Of a stretch of DNA of 64,000 nt, positions 19,458-28,697 are shown in pieces. The stretch is from contig NZ_BPQS01000008.1 of assembly GCF_022179385.1 (NCBI RefSeq), forward strand, positions 62,001-126,000. The letters run 5' to 3'. Below the pieces are notes generated by a model. That model saw nothing but the letters and a program-made list of their open reading frames with translations. It ran no database searches and was not told where the DNA came from. The first letter of the stretch is position 1. Each line of letters opens with the position of its first letter. A program made the translations under genes and the position numbers. Source of the stretch: Methylobacterium longum (GTDB lineage: Bacteria > Pseudomonadota > Alphaproteobacteria > Rhizobiales > Beijerinckiaceae).

Positions 19458-20012
19458 TCAGGCCCGATCGAGGGCGGCGGCGATGCCTGAGATCATCCGC
19501 GGATCCGTGGGCTCGACCTGCGTGGCGAAGGTCGCCGCGAGGGTGCCGTCGCGGGCGATCAGGTACTTGTGGAAGTTCCAGCGCGGCGTCTCCCCCGGCC
19601 GCTCCGCGGCGGCCCAGCGGTAGAAGGGATGGGCCAGCGGCATCTTCACATGCGTCTTGGCCGTCAGCGGGAAGGTCACGCCGTGATTCTTCCGGGCGGC
19701 CTCCGCGATGGCGGGGCCATCCAGCGGCTCCTGGTTGCCGAAATCCGGCGAGGGCACCCCGAGCACGGTGAGGCCGCGATCGTGGAAGCGGGTCCAGAGG
19801 GTCTGGAGCCCGGCGAGCTGCCCGGCATAGCCGCAGGCCGTGGCGGTGTTGACCACCAGGAGGGGCTTGCCCGCGTAGGCCGAGAGCGGCATCGGGCCGC
19901 CCTCCGGAGTCTCGAAGGAGAAATCCGTGGCCCGCGCGGCCTCGGCGGCGCGGGCGGTTCCGGCCAGGCCGGCGCCGATCAGGATCAGGGCCTCGCGGCG
20001 CAGCATCGTCAT
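19458..20012 (-). CDS. Exported glutathione peroxidase-like protein
   Basis: A 184-residue thioredoxin-fold peroxidase. The active-site block is VVNTATACGYAGQLAGLQTLW with Cys in place of selenocysteine. GVPSPDFGNQEP supplies the conserved Gln, and WNFHKYLIARDG supplies the Trp/Asn. The N-terminus LRREALILIGAGLAGTARA is a signal peptide with a twin arginine, so the enzyme probably acts in the periplasm, unlike most GPx proteins. It may share a transcript with the sigma/anti-sigma genes below it. Confidence 0.88.
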   Translation of the reverse strand: MTMLRREALILIGAGLAGTARAAEAARATDFSFETPEGGPMPLSAYAGKPLLVVNTATACGYAGQLAGLQTLWTRFHDRGLTVLGVPSPDFGNQEPLDGPAIAEAARKNHGVTFPLTAKTHVKMPLAHPFYRWAAAERPGETPRWNFHKYLIARDGTLAATFATQVEPTDPRMISGIAAALDRA

Positions 20013-20152
20013 GGCGTCGACCTCGTCAGCCGGATCGGGCGTACGGGCGCCCGCGCGTCAACACGCCGGGGCCCCCGTCGTTTCACCGGACGGGACGGTC
20101 GATTCGACGCAGGGCCGACCGGGGTGGGCGTCCGAAGCGCCCCGCGGCGGCC

Positions 20153-21844
20153 TCAGGCCGCCCGGACCGTGTCGAGGAAGCAGCGCATCTCGGCGTCGAG
20201 CTGCCCGGCCTGACCCGACAGGTCGGAGGCCGCGTGAAGCACCTGCGCGGCGGCGGTCCCCGCCCCGCCCGCGGAGCGCGCGACGGCGGCGATGTTCGAC
20301 GTGACGGCCCCGGTCCCGAGCGCCGCCTGCCCGACGTTCCGGACGATCTCCTGGGTCGCCGAGCCCTGCTCCTCGACCGCGGCGGCGATCCCGCTGGACA
20401 CCGCGCTGATCTCGTTGATGCGGGCGACGACCGCGGCGATCGCCTCGAACGCGTCTCCGGTCCAGGACTGAATCTCGCCGATCTGCCGCGCGACCTCCTC
20501 GGTGGCCCGGGCGGTCTGGCCGGCCAGCTCCTTGACCTCCGTGGCGACGACGGCGAAGCCCCGCCCCGCCTCGCCCGCGCGGGCCGCCTCGATGGTGGCG
20601 TTCAGGGCCAGGAGGTTCGTCTGCGCGGCGATGCCCGAGATGAGGCCGACCACGTCGCCGATCCGCATCGCACGCTCGCGCAGGCTGCGCATCAGCTCCG
20701 AGGACTTCCCGGCTTCGGAGACGGCCGTGTCGGCGAAGCCGGCGGCCGTCTGCACCTGGCGGCCGATCTCGTCGACGGTGGTGCCGAGTTCCTCGGCGGC
20801 GGCCGCCACCGTGTTGACGTTCGAGGCCGCCTGCTCGGCCGCCGCCGCCACCGCGGTCGACTGGTCCGCCGTCTCGGTCGCGGCGGCGCTCATGCGCACG
20901 GCGGTGGCTTGCAGCTCGGCCGCCGCCGCCGAGACGGCGCGCACCACGCCCCCGACCGCGGCCTCGAAGCTGCCGGCCATCTCGGACATCGCGGACTTGC
21001 GCTGCGCTTCGAGGGCGGTGCGCGCCTGCGCCGCCTCCGCCTCCAGGGTCGCGGCCCGGACGAGGCCGTCCCGGAAGACCCGCACCGAATCGGCCATCGC
21101 GCCGATCTCGTCGCCGCGCCCGGCCCCCGGCACCGCGGTCTCGAGGTCGCTGGCGGCCATCCGGCTCATCGCGGCCGTGATGGCGCGGATCGGCTTGGCG
21201 ATGCCGAGTTGCAGGAGCGTCAGTCCGATCAGGCCGATGCCCGCCATCACCGCGAGCCCGGTCAGGCTCGCGGAACGCGTCGTGGCGATGGCCGCGGAAG
21301 CGGCGTCGGCCCGGTCCCGCATCAGCGCGCCCTCGGTCCGGGCGATCTCGGCCGTCCTCGCGCGGATCTGGTCCATGATGTCCTTGCCGACCCCCGAGAT
21401 CATGATCCGGCGGGCCTCTTCCCGGGTCGCTGCATCGCCCATCAGGGCGATCTCGCGATCCGCGAACGCGCCCCCCCACTGGTCCGCCAGGGCCTTGAGG
21501 TCCGCGAGGCGCGCCTGCTGCACGGAGTTGTCCGCCGTCAGCCGCCGCGCCTCCGTCCAGGCCTCCGCGAACGCGTCACGCCCGGCCGCCTCGGGCTCGA
21601 GGAAACGCGGCTCCGCGGAGAGCAGGTAGCCGCGCAGGCCGGTTTCCCGGTTGACGATCGCGAGGTTCATCCGGTCGACCTGCGCCTGCAGGGCCTGCGA
21701 GTGATCGATCCAGTTCTGTGCCTCGCGGATCTCGTCGATGTTCCGCAAGGTTATCGCGGCGACGATCACCGTCACGGCGAGCATCGCGCCGATCGCGAGG
21801 GCGATCTTGATGCTGATTCTGTAATCGGACAACCGCAACGCCAT
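20153..21844 (-). CDS. Methyl-accepting chemotaxis protein with CHASE3-like sensor
   Basis: A chemoreceptor of about 563 residues. The N-terminal helix ([24 protein letters not shown]) is followed by a periplasmic four-helix CHASE3-like region with [20 protein letters not shown] second membrane helix lies near 190-210. HAMP follows, and then the signalling domain with [34 protein letters not shown] at the hairpin tip. The ATG at 21844 is preferred, because the GGAG site is 9 nt before it and only touches the ATG at 21853. No che genes are nearby, so it is an orphan receptor whose ligand cannot be told. Confidence 0.92.
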   Translation of the reverse strand: MALRLSDYRISIKIALAIGAMLAVTVIVAAITLRNIDEIREAQNWIDHSQALQAQVDRMNLAIVNRETGLRGYLLSAEPRFLEPEAAGRDAFAEAWTEARRLTADNSVQQARLADLKALADQWGGAFADREIALMGDAATREEARRIMISGVGKDIMDQIRARTAEIARTEGALMRDRADAASAAIATTRSASLTGLAVMAGIGLIGLTLLQLGIAKPIRAITAAMSRMAASDLETAVPGAGRGDEIGAMADSVRVFRDGLVRAATLEAEAAQARTALEAQRKSAMSEMAGSFEAAVGGVVRAVSAAAAELQATAVRMSAAATETADQSTAVAAAAEQAASNVNTVAAAAEELGTTVDEIGRQVQTAAGFADTAVSEAGKSSELMRSLRERAMRIGDVVGLISGIAAQTNLLALNATIEAARAGEAGRGFAVVATEVKELAGQTARATEEVARQIGEIQSWTGDAFEAIAAVVARINEISAVSSGIAAAVEEQGSATQEIVRNVGQAALGTGAVTSNIAAVARSAGGAGTAAAQVLHAASDLSGQAGQLDAEMRCFLDTVRAA

Positions 21845-22079
21845 GGCCCACATCTCCGATGCGGGCCGGAAAGACGTTCCGGCCCGGTCCCACCATCGGA
21901 TCAGACCTATTGATGTTTTGTGAAACTCAAGGGCGCGCCCCTGAAATAAACCTTACGTAAAAGCGCACGACACGCGAATGCGGAGCAGCGGAAAATCTGT
22001 CTTCGTTAAAATCTTTGGCGGAACAGCTTCGATCGGCCGGTCATCGAGTAGCCAACACCGTGTCCGCCATCGCCCTCTT

Positions 22080-23207
22080 CTACTGATAGGTCTGCTGCAG
22101 ATCGATCGTGCAATCCCGGCCGACCCGCGCGTAGGTGTCCGCCAGCCAGGCCTGCGCGGCGGCGCGCCCCTTGTCCCGCAGGCGCTTGAACACGGTCCAG
22201 CGGGCGTCGAGCTTGGAGGCGGCGTTGTAATCCTCCAGCGCGTCGGTGCCGTCGATCCGGTGCACCAGGACCCGGCGGTACTGCCCCTGGCCGAGGACTC
22301 CTTCCTCGATCAGCCCGTCGAGGAAGTCGATCGCCCGCAATTCCCGCATCAGGTTGGCGTTGAAGGTGATCTCGTTGAGCCGGTCGCGGATCTCGCTCTC
22401 CGTGCGCGGGGTCTCGCGCCGCTCGACCGGGTTGATCTGCACGAGGAGGATGTCGCGGGTCTGGGCGCCGCGGTGCAGAGGATAGAGCGGCGGATTGCCG
22501 AGATAGCCGCCGTCCCAGTAGGGCACGCCGTCGATCTCCACCGCCTGGAAGACGGTCGGCAGGCAGGCGGACGCCATGAGGTGGTCGACGGTGAGGCGCT
22601 CGCGCTCGAAGACCGCGAGCTTGCCGGTCCAGACGTTGGTGGCCGAGACGAACAGGCCCGCCGTATCCGCCGCGCGCAGGCGCTCGAAATCCACCTGCTC
22701 GGCCAGCGCCCTGCGCAGCGGATTGATGTTGAGCGGATTCGACACGTAGGGGCTGGGCGCCAGCATCTTGGCCCAGAACTCGGCCACCGGATTGCCCTTC
22801 CACAGGTTGAACAGGCCGCTGACGAGGTTGCGCTGGGTCGGCCCGAGGTCGCCGTCGAGGCTCACCTCCCGCCAGAAGCGCTCCAGGCCCTCGCGGGCGC
22901 CGTCCGGGCCGCCCTTCAGCCAGCCATCCACCAGGACGACGGCGTTCATCGCCCCCGCGCTCGCACCGGTCACCGCCTCGAAGCCGAGGCGGCCGTCCTC
23001 GATCAGGGCATCCAGCACGCCCCAGGTGAAGGCGCCGTGGGCGCCGCCGCCCTGGAGCGCCAGGGCCACCGGCTTCTCGGCGGCGGGTCCGGCCAGCATG
23101 GGCCCCCGGCTGCGCGCCGGCTGCGCCTCGATCGCGTCCGAGACGGGCGTCCCGGGCACGGCGGTGGCGGGATTGTGCGGCTCGACGCCGCCGGACTGCT
23201 CGCTCAT
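22080..23207 (-). CDS. Patatin-like phospholipase
   Basis: A 375-residue lipid acyl hydrolase. The oxyanion-hole motif GGGAHGAFTWGVLDAL (near residue 51), the nucleophile motif VTGASAGAMNAV and the catalytic Asp in WDGGYLGNPPL give the complete Ser-Asp dyad. The N-terminal 40 residues are polar and variable. AGGAGG five bases before the ATG at 23207 fixes the start. The C-terminus (RWTVFKRLRDKGRAAAQAWL) resembles DUF3734-bearing patatin proteins near polyhydroxybutyrate or fatty-acid genes in relatives, so substrates may be membrane lipids or polymer-bound acyls. Confidence 0.9.
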   Translation of the reverse strand: MSEQSGGVEPHNPATAVPGTPVSDAIEAQPARSRGPMLAGPAAEKPVALALQGGGAHGAFTWGVLDALIEDGRLGFEAVTGASAGAMNAVVLVDGWLKGGPDGAREGLERFWREVSLDGDLGPTQRNLVSGLFNLWKGNPVAEFWAKMLAPSPYVSNPLNINPLRRALAEQVDFERLRAADTAGLFVSATNVWTGKLAVFERERLTVDHLMASACLPTVFQAVEIDGVPYWDGGYLGNPPLYPLHRGAQTRDILLVQINPVERRETPRTESEIRDRLNEITFNANLMRELRAIDFLDGLIEEGVLGQGQYRRVLVHRIDGTDALEDYNAASKLDARWTVFKRLRDKGRAAAQAWLADTYARVGRDCTIDLQQTYQ

Positions 23208-23398
23208 ATGGGCCTCCTGATCAGGGCCCTTAGGTGGGATGTTGCGGTGCAGCATCAACCGCTCGCCAGGGTTTCGGCCGCCGCGGGCCGCGGCCCGAAC
23301 CGAGCGAATCGGCAACAGAGGCGCAGGAAAGCGCGCCGCCGTCCCCGGCGGAGGCCGTGCGCGTGCCCGGCAAACTCGACATCCGCGCCCGGATACGA

Positions 23399-23490
23399 CA
23401 TGACAGCCGCGATGCTGTCATGCGCGATGCTGTCCTGCGTGGCGCCGGCTTGACGCGGCGCCGTGTCGTCCGCAGCTAATCCATGACAGC
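23399..23490. promoter_or_regulatory. Repeated 9-bp half-sites upstream of ispG
   Basis: The 373-bp divergent gap between the patatin gene and ispG contains CATGACAGC at 23399-23407 and its exact inverse GCTGTCATG at 23414-23422, with 6 bp between. There is a one-mismatch copy, GCTGTCCTG, at 23429-23437 and another exact CATGACAGC at 23482-23490. A TTGACG at 23450-23455 lies among them and could be a -35 box. Further down, GCAGCCG and CGGCTGC (23530-23546) form a small hairpin. Four related half-sites within 92 bp suggest a regulator-binding region. Confidence 0.45.
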
Positions 23491-23580
23491 CCCGAAGTTC
23501 CGGCGAGTCGTGTCCCCGGGACAGGTCCGGCAGCCGTCACGGCTGCGGCATCCCGCGAGACGCGCACGCGAAGGTCCACG

Positions 23581-24903
23581 ATGGAAGTCATGGAAGCCAC
23601 CCGCTCCGAAATCCCCGCCGAGAACCCGCTGGCAAGCGGCCCGGAGATCGCCGGCCCGGCCCCGCGCCACCGCACGGTCGGCGTCACGGTCGGCGAGGGC
23701 GAGGGCGCGGTCATGGTCGGGGGCGGCGCACCGATCGTCGTCCAGTCGATGACCAACACCGACACGGCCGACATCGACGCGACCGTGGCACAGGTGGCCC
23801 AGCTCGCCCGCGTCGGCTCGGAGCTGGTGCGGATCACCGTCGACCGCGACGAGGCGGCCGCCGCCGTGCCGAAGATCCGCGAGCGCCTGGACCGGATCGG
23901 CGTCCACGTGCCGCTGGTGGGCGACTTCCACTACATCGGGCACAAGCTGCTCGCCGACCACCCGGCCTGCGCCGAGGCGCTGGCCAAGTACCGGATCAAT
24001 CCCGGCAACGTCGGCTTCAAGGACAAGAAGGACACGCAGTTCTCGGCGATCATCGAGCAGGCGATCAAGCACAACAAGACCGTGCGGATCGGCGCCAACT
24101 GGGGTTCGCTGGACGGCGAGCTGCTCACCCACCTGATGGACGAGAACGCCCGGGCCCCGCGGCCGATCGATGCCCGCGCGGTGATGCGCGAGGCGATGGT
24201 CCGCTCGGCGATCAGCTCGGCCGACCGCGCCGTGGAACTCGGCCTGCCGCAGAACAAGATCATCCTCTCGGCCAAGGTCTCGGCCGTGCAGGACCTGATC
24301 GCCGTCTACCGCGAGGTGGCGCGCCGCTCGGATTACGCGATCCATCTCGGCCTCACCGAGGCCGGCATGGGCTCGAAGGGTCTGGTGGCCGCCTCGGCCG
24401 CCATCGGCGTGCTCCTCCAAGAGGGCATCGGCGACACGATCCGCTACTCGCTCACCCCGGAGCCGGGCGGCGACCGGAGCGTCGAGGTGAAGGCCAGCCA
24501 GGAACTCCTGCAGACGATGGGGTTCCGTACCTTCGTGCCGATGGTGGCGGCCTGCCCGGGCTGCGGCCGCACGACCTCGACGACCTTCCAGGAGCTGGCC
24601 CGCGACATCCAGAACTGGATCGTCACGTCCATGCCGGAGTGGAAGAAGACCTATCCGGGCGTCGAGGGGCTGAACGTCGCCGTGATGGGCTGCATCGTGA
24701 ACGGCCCGGGCGAATCGAAGCATGCCGATATCGGCATCTCGCTGCCCGGCACCGGCGAGACCCCGACCGCCCCGGTCTTCATCGACGGCAAGAAGGCGAT
24801 GACGCTCCGCGGCCCGACGCTGGCCAAGGACTTCGAGACGATCGTGATCGACTACATCGCGCGCCGGTTCGGCCAGGGCGGGACGCGCACGGCCGCGGAG
24901 TGA
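23581..24903 (+). CDS. ispG: 4-hydroxy-3-methylbut-2-enyl diphosphate synthase
   Basis: A 440-residue 4Fe-4S enzyme of the MEP isoprenoid pathway (GcpE) that converts MEcPP to HMBPP. The N-terminal TIM barrel opens with [21 protein letters not shown], and [14 protein letters not shown] is a family block. The C-terminal cluster domain has Cys325 and Cys328 in [14 protein letters not shown], Cys371 in [18 protein letters not shown], and Glu in the last block. The length is normal. A second in-frame ATG at 23590 is possible. It is monocistronic in this window. Confidence 0.97.
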   Translation: MEVMEATRSEIPAENPLASGPEIAGPAPRHRTVGVTVGEGEGAVMVGGGAPIVVQSMTNTDTADIDATVAQVAQLARVGSELVRITVDRDEAAAAVPKIRERLDRIGVHVPLVGDFHYIGHKLLADHPACAEALAKYRINPGNVGFKDKKDTQFSAIIEQAIKHNKTVRIGANWGSLDGELLTHLMDENARAPRPIDARAVMREAMVRSAISSADRAVELGLPQNKIILSAKVSAVQDLIAVYREVARRSDYAIHLGLTEAGMGSKGLVAASAAIGVLLQEGIGDTIRYSLTPEPGGDRSVEVKASQELLQTMGFRTFVPMVAACPGCGRTTSTTFQELARDIQNWIVTSMPEWKKTYPGVEGLNVAVMGCIVNGPGESKHADIGISLPGTGETPTAPVFIDGKKAMTLRGPTLAKDFETIVIDYIARRFGQGGTRTAAE

Positions 24904-25201
24904 GGCGCGCATAGCCCCTCATCCGCCGCGGGGGCGGGAACGCGCGCCGCGCGCCCGCACCCTCGATCCATCCCCGCGTCGATCGACCTCCCTGCGCCGA
25001 GACCCAGCTCCGCGCTCTTCGCATCTGCACACGGTTTCCGCCCGCACGAGGGCGTGATAGCAAGGCGCCACGATCCCGTGAGCGGTCGGCCCGGTGGCCG
25101 ACCCGCGCGGTTCGGCGGAGTCTTCGCGTTTTCTGCCCGGCCCCGACCGGCCCCTGAGCCGAACCGCGAAGCGCCGGCCACGCCCGAGCGTCCGACATTC
25201 C

Positions 25202-27211
25202 ATGAGCCAGACCTTCGCACCCGGCGTAGCAGCCCAGCCCGCGCCCGCAGCGTCCGACCCCGCGCGCCAGGTCGCCCCGGCGGCCGAGGGCGAGGGTCCC
25301 GTTCAGGGCCCGGCGCCCGCCGGCACCCTCGATGCGCCCGAGAAGGCGGAGACCCGCCACGGCCCTGCCGGCTTCTGGACGCTGCTGGTCGGCTCCGTCG
25401 GCGTCGTCTACGGCGACATCGGCACGAGCCCGCTCTACGCGTTCCGCGAGGCGCTGGTCCCGGCCCGGACCGACGGCATCCTGCTCCCCGAGGAGGTGAT
25501 CGGCACGGTCTCGCTGATCCTCTGGGCGCTCTTCATGATCGTGACGGTGAAGTACGTCGCGATCCTGCTGCGCATGGACAACAACGGCGAGGGTGGGATC
25601 CTCTCGCTGATGGCGCTCGCCCGGAAGGCGCTCGGCGGCTCGCGCATCGTGTTCATGCTGGGACTGCTCGGCGCCTCGCTGTTCTACGGTGACGCGGTGA
25701 TCACGCCGGCGATCTCGGTGCTGTCGGCGGTGGAGGGCCTCAAGCTCGTCACCCCCGCCCTCGACGACTACGTCCTGCCGATCACCGTGGTGATCATCGT
25801 CGCCCTGTTCCTCGTGCAGAACCGCGGCACCGCCAAGGTCGCGGCCTTCTTCGGGCCGATGACCATCGTGTGGTTCCTGGCCATGGCGCTGGCGGCCCTG
25901 CCGCACATCGCCCTCCATCCGGAGGTGTTCCGCGCGGTCAATCCCATGCACGCGGTGGTCTACCTGCTGGGCCACGGCACAGGGGCGCTGGTGGCTCTGG
26001 GCGCCGTGTTCCTGGCGGTGACCGGAGCCGAGGCCCTGTTCGCCGATCTCGGGCATTTCGGCCGCAAGCCGATCCAGGTGGCGTGGGTCTGCCTCGTCTT
26101 CCCGGCGCTCGCCCTCAACTATCTGGGCCAGGCGGCCCTGGTGCTGGAGAAGCCCGACACCGCCGATCCATTCTTCCAACTGGTGCCGGCCTGGGGCCTG
26201 CTGCCGATGGTGGTGCTGGCCACGCTCGCCACCGTGGTGGCGAGCCAGGCGGTGATCACCGGCGCCTTCTCGCTGTCCCGGCAGGCGATCCAGCTCGGCC
26301 TGCTGCCGCGGCTGGAGATCCGCCACACCTCCGAGTCCCACGCCGGCCAGATCTACCTGCCGCAGATCAATTCGCTGCTGATGATCGGCGTCGTGCTGCT
26401 GGCGGTGCTGTTCAAGACCTCGTCGTCGCTGGCCTCGGCCTACGGCATCGCGGTGACCGGCACGATGCTGCTCACCGCCTCCATGACCTTCCTGGTGATC
26501 TGGCGGATGTGGCGCTGGTCGCCGATCGCGGCGGCGGCCGTGATGCTGCCCTTCATCGTGCTCGAGTTCCTGTTCCTGCTCTCCAACCTGATCAAGGTGG
26601 TGGAGGGGGGCTACGTGCCGCTGCTGCTCGCGGGCGGCCTCGTCATCCTGATGTGGACCTGGGTGCGGGGCGTCACGATCCTGTTCAACAAGACCCGCAA
26701 GACCGACGTGCCGCTCGTGGAGCTGGTCGGCATGCTGGAGAAGAGCCCGCCCCACCACGTGCGCGGCACCGCGGTGTTCCTGACGAGCGATCCCGAGATC
26801 GCCCCGGCGGCGCTCCTGCACAACCTCAAGCACAACAAGGTGCTGCACGAGAAGAACGTGATCCTCACCGTCGAGACGGTGGACACGCCCCGCTCCAACG
26901 AGGCCGACAAGGTGCGGATCGAGCCGGTGGGCCCGCATTTCTACAAGGTCGTGATGAAGTTCGGCTACATGGAGACGCCGAACATTCCGAAGACGCTGGT
27001 GCTGCTGCGCCGCCAGGGCTTCAAGTTCGACATCATGGCGACGTCGTTCTTCCTGTCGCGCCGCTCGATCCGGCCGGCGGCCCATTCGGGCATGCCGCTC
27101 TGGCAGGACCGGATCTTCATCACGCTGGCCAAGAACGCCAACGACGCCACGGACTTCTTCCAGATCCCCACCGGGCGGGTGGTGGAGGTCGGGACGCAGG
27201 TGACCGTATAG
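25202..27211 (+). CDS. kup: Low-affinity potassium uptake protein Kup
   Basis: A 669-residue K+:H+ symporter of the KUP/HAK family. About 60 polar, alanine-rich residues precede the membrane part, which opens with the hallmark [25 protein letters not shown]. About twelve helices follow, including [16 protein letters not shown] and [20 protein letters not shown] cytoplasmic C-terminal domain of about 170 residues ends the protein. The ATG at 25202 is chosen because the upstream in-frame part is Arg/Pro-rich and non-conserved. The 298-bp gap before it holds no recognisable gene. Confidence 0.96.
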   Translation: MSQTFAPGVAAQPAPAASDPARQVAPAAEGEGPVQGPAPAGTLDAPEKAETRHGPAGFWTLLVGSVGVVYGDIGTSPLYAFREALVPARTDGILLPEEVIGTVSLILWALFMIVTVKYVAILLRMDNNGEGGILSLMALARKALGGSRIVFMLGLLGASLFYGDAVITPAISVLSAVEGLKLVTPALDDYVLPITVVIIVALFLVQNRGTAKVAAFFGPMTIVWFLAMALAALPHIALHPEVFRAVNPMHAVVYLLGHGTGALVALGAVFLAVTGAEALFADLGHFGRKPIQVAWVCLVFPALALNYLGQAALVLEKPDTADPFFQLVPAWGLLPMVVLATLATVVASQAVITGAFSLSRQAIQLGLLPRLEIRHTSESHAGQIYLPQINSLLMIGVVLLAVLFKTSSSLASAYGIAVTGTMLLTASMTFLVIWRMWRWSPIAAAAVMLPFIVLEFLFLLSNLIKVVEGGYVPLLLAGGLVILMWTWVRGVTILFNKTRKTDVPLVELVGMLEKSPPHHVRGTAVFLTSDPEIAPAALLHNLKHNKVLHEKNVILTVETVDTPRSNEADKVRIEPVGPHFYKVVMKFGYMETPNIPKTLVLLRRQGFKFDIMATSFFLSRRSIRPAAHSGMPLWQDRIFITLAKNANDATDFFQIPTGRVVEVGTQVTV

Positions 27212-27430
27212 GTGGGCGAATTGGGTGACACACGGTAAACCCAATCGATATTCCAGGTCGACGCCAAACTTTTACCAGCAAGGATCACATAGACGACCAA
27301 TATCCCGAGAATGTTACTCCAAATTTACATCTTGTCTCTGCGCTTGAGTCCAGGTTGCGTCCAGGCAACATTGCGACCTACTGTCTGCGAGGCCGCCAAA
27401 CGATTCCTCGCAACTACGCGAGGTTGAGCC

Positions 27431-27766
27431 ATGGTGATCGCGGAGCGATCTCTGTCGATAGAGGACGGATCCGAGCCCAAGGCGTGCAAGATTACGATGC
27501 ACGCACCTGAAGACACGGACGGGATTTGGATCTGCCGCTATACGATTGAATGGCCGACCGCTCCGGAAGAGAGCTTCGGCGCTGGCGTGGACACCTTTCA
27601 AGCGCTCCACCTCACGCTCCAGAAAATCGGCATCACTCTTTATGCGAGCGCCTATCACAAGGCAGGCATCTTGGTGTTCGACAAGCCCGGGAGAGGCTAC
27701 GGCTTCCCCATGCCGAAGAACGGGCGCTATCTTCTGATCGGGGACGACAAGATCTTCGACGGGTGA
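27431..27766 (+). CDS. Small conserved protein, possibly DUF6968-like
   Basis: A 111-residue cytosolic protein without signal or membrane segment. MVIAERSLSIEDGSEPKACKITMHAPEDTDGIWICRY and GAGVDTFQALHLTLQKIGITLY fit the layout of DUF6968-type proteins as I remember them, and the function is unknown. Its base composition is clearly lower in G+C than that of the flanking genes, and the 219 bp upstream are also AT-rich. It may therefore be acquired or fast-evolving. A short inverted repeat, ATTGGGT/ACCCAAT (27220-27245), follows the kup stop but lacks a T-run. Confidence 0.65.
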   Translation: MVIAERSLSIEDGSEPKACKITMHAPEDTDGIWICRYTIEWPTAPEESFGAGVDTFQALHLTLQKIGITLYASAYHKAGILVFDKPGRGYGFPMPKNGRYLLIGDDKIFDG

Positions 27767-28031
27767 GCGCCGGACCCGGGTGCCGGCGGGTCGACACCGT
27801 CGCGGACCGTGAGGCAGCGCGGGCGAAAGGCCGCCGAAGCCGCGGCACCGCTCCTCCCTCAGACCGGGATCCGGGCCTGTGCTCGGCAGGTTGATCTTGC
27901 AACGCTCGACGGCACGGCTCGAAAGGCCGCGCCGGCCGAGCGGACACGATCTCTGGTCGTTCCCACGGCCGCTCACTTCATGTGCGCCGCCGCACGCGGC
28001 ATGACCTGAGCGCAACCAAGCGAGGATGACC

Positions 28032-28088
28032 GGCCCTGTCCGTGCGTTGCGCCCGGGACGGGGCCTGTTTTAGAATATTTATTATTCT
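28032..28088 (+). terminator. Terminator-like hairpin, with an AT palindrome, upstream of the iorAB-like operon
   Basis: GGCCCTGTCC at 28032-28041 pairs with GGACGGGGCC at 28056-28065 (one G:U) and is followed by TGTTTT, a fair intrinsic terminator. Directly behind it lies AGAATA-tttat-TATTCT at 28072-28088. TTGCGC (28047) and TAGAAT (28071), 18 bp apart, could alternatively be a promoter for the operon that starts at 28218. The rest of the 451-bp gap (27767-28217) shows no credible gene. It could terminate a transcript from 27431, or act as a leader attenuator. Confidence 0.4.
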
Positions 28089-28217
28089 GAGCTTGAGCGT
28101 TGGCCTGGCGGTCCTCCCCGCATCGGCACGCGTGACCCGGCCATGCCGGCCTTGGCCTTAGGGCCCGGCTCGGACCCGACTGATCGCCGCTCCGGCGCCG
28201 CCAGACAGGACGCATCG

Positions 28218-28697
28218 ATGATCAAACTCACCGTGAACGGGGCTGCGCGCAGCTTCGACGGCGACCCCGACATGCCGCTGCTGTGGTACCTGCGGGACGA
28301 GCTTGGGCTCACCGGCACCAAGTTCGGCTGCGGCGTCTCGCTCTGCGGCGCCTGCACCATCCATCTCGGCGGCGCGGCGACCCGCGCCTGCATCACGCCG
28401 GTCTCGGCCGCCGCCGGCCAGGAGGTCGTCACCATCGAGGGGCTGTCGCCGGACGGCAACCACCCCGTGCAGGTGGCGTGGCGCGACCAGAACGTCGCCC
28501 AGTGCGGCTTCTGCCAGTGCGGCCAGATCATGCAGGCCGCCGCCCTGCTCAAGGACACGCCCAAGCCCACCGATGACGACATCGACACCACGATGAGCGG
28601 CAACATCTGCCGCTGCGGCACCTACCCGCGCATCCGCACCGCGATCCATCAGGCCGCCGGCCAGACGGCGCCCGCCACCAAGGGAGAGCGCCTGTGA
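28218..28697 (+). CDS. 2Fe-2S subunit of IorA-like molybdenum hydroxylase
   Basis: A 159-residue electron-transfer subunit with two 2Fe-2S clusters. The plant-ferredoxin type cluster is in [18 protein letters not shown]...TRAC, and the helical cluster is in [10 protein letters not shown]...[12 protein letters not shown]. It matches the small subunit of isoquinoline 1-oxidoreductase-type enzymes and aldehyde dehydrogenases of this family. The start at ATG 28218 gives the usual MIKLTVNG beginning. It overlaps the large-subunit gene by 4 bp (GTGA), so the two are translationally coupled. Confidence 0.92.
   Translation: MIKLTVNGAARSFDGDPDMPLLWYLRDELGLTGTKFGCGVSLCGACTIHLGGAATRACITPVSAAAGQEVVTIEGLSPDGNHPVQVAWRDQNVAQCGFCQCGQIMQAAALLKDTPKPTDDDIDTTMSGNICRCGTYPRIRTAIHQAAGQTAPATKGERL

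Noticed and set aside
21931..21940. GGGCGCGCCC palindrome upstream of the chemoreceptor gene
   Set aside because: It has no loop and no T-run, and a 10-bp GC palindrome is not surprising at this composition.
27220..27245. ATTGGGT/ACCCAAT as the kup terminator
   Set aside because: The stem is only 7 bp with a 12-nt loop and no T-run behind it.
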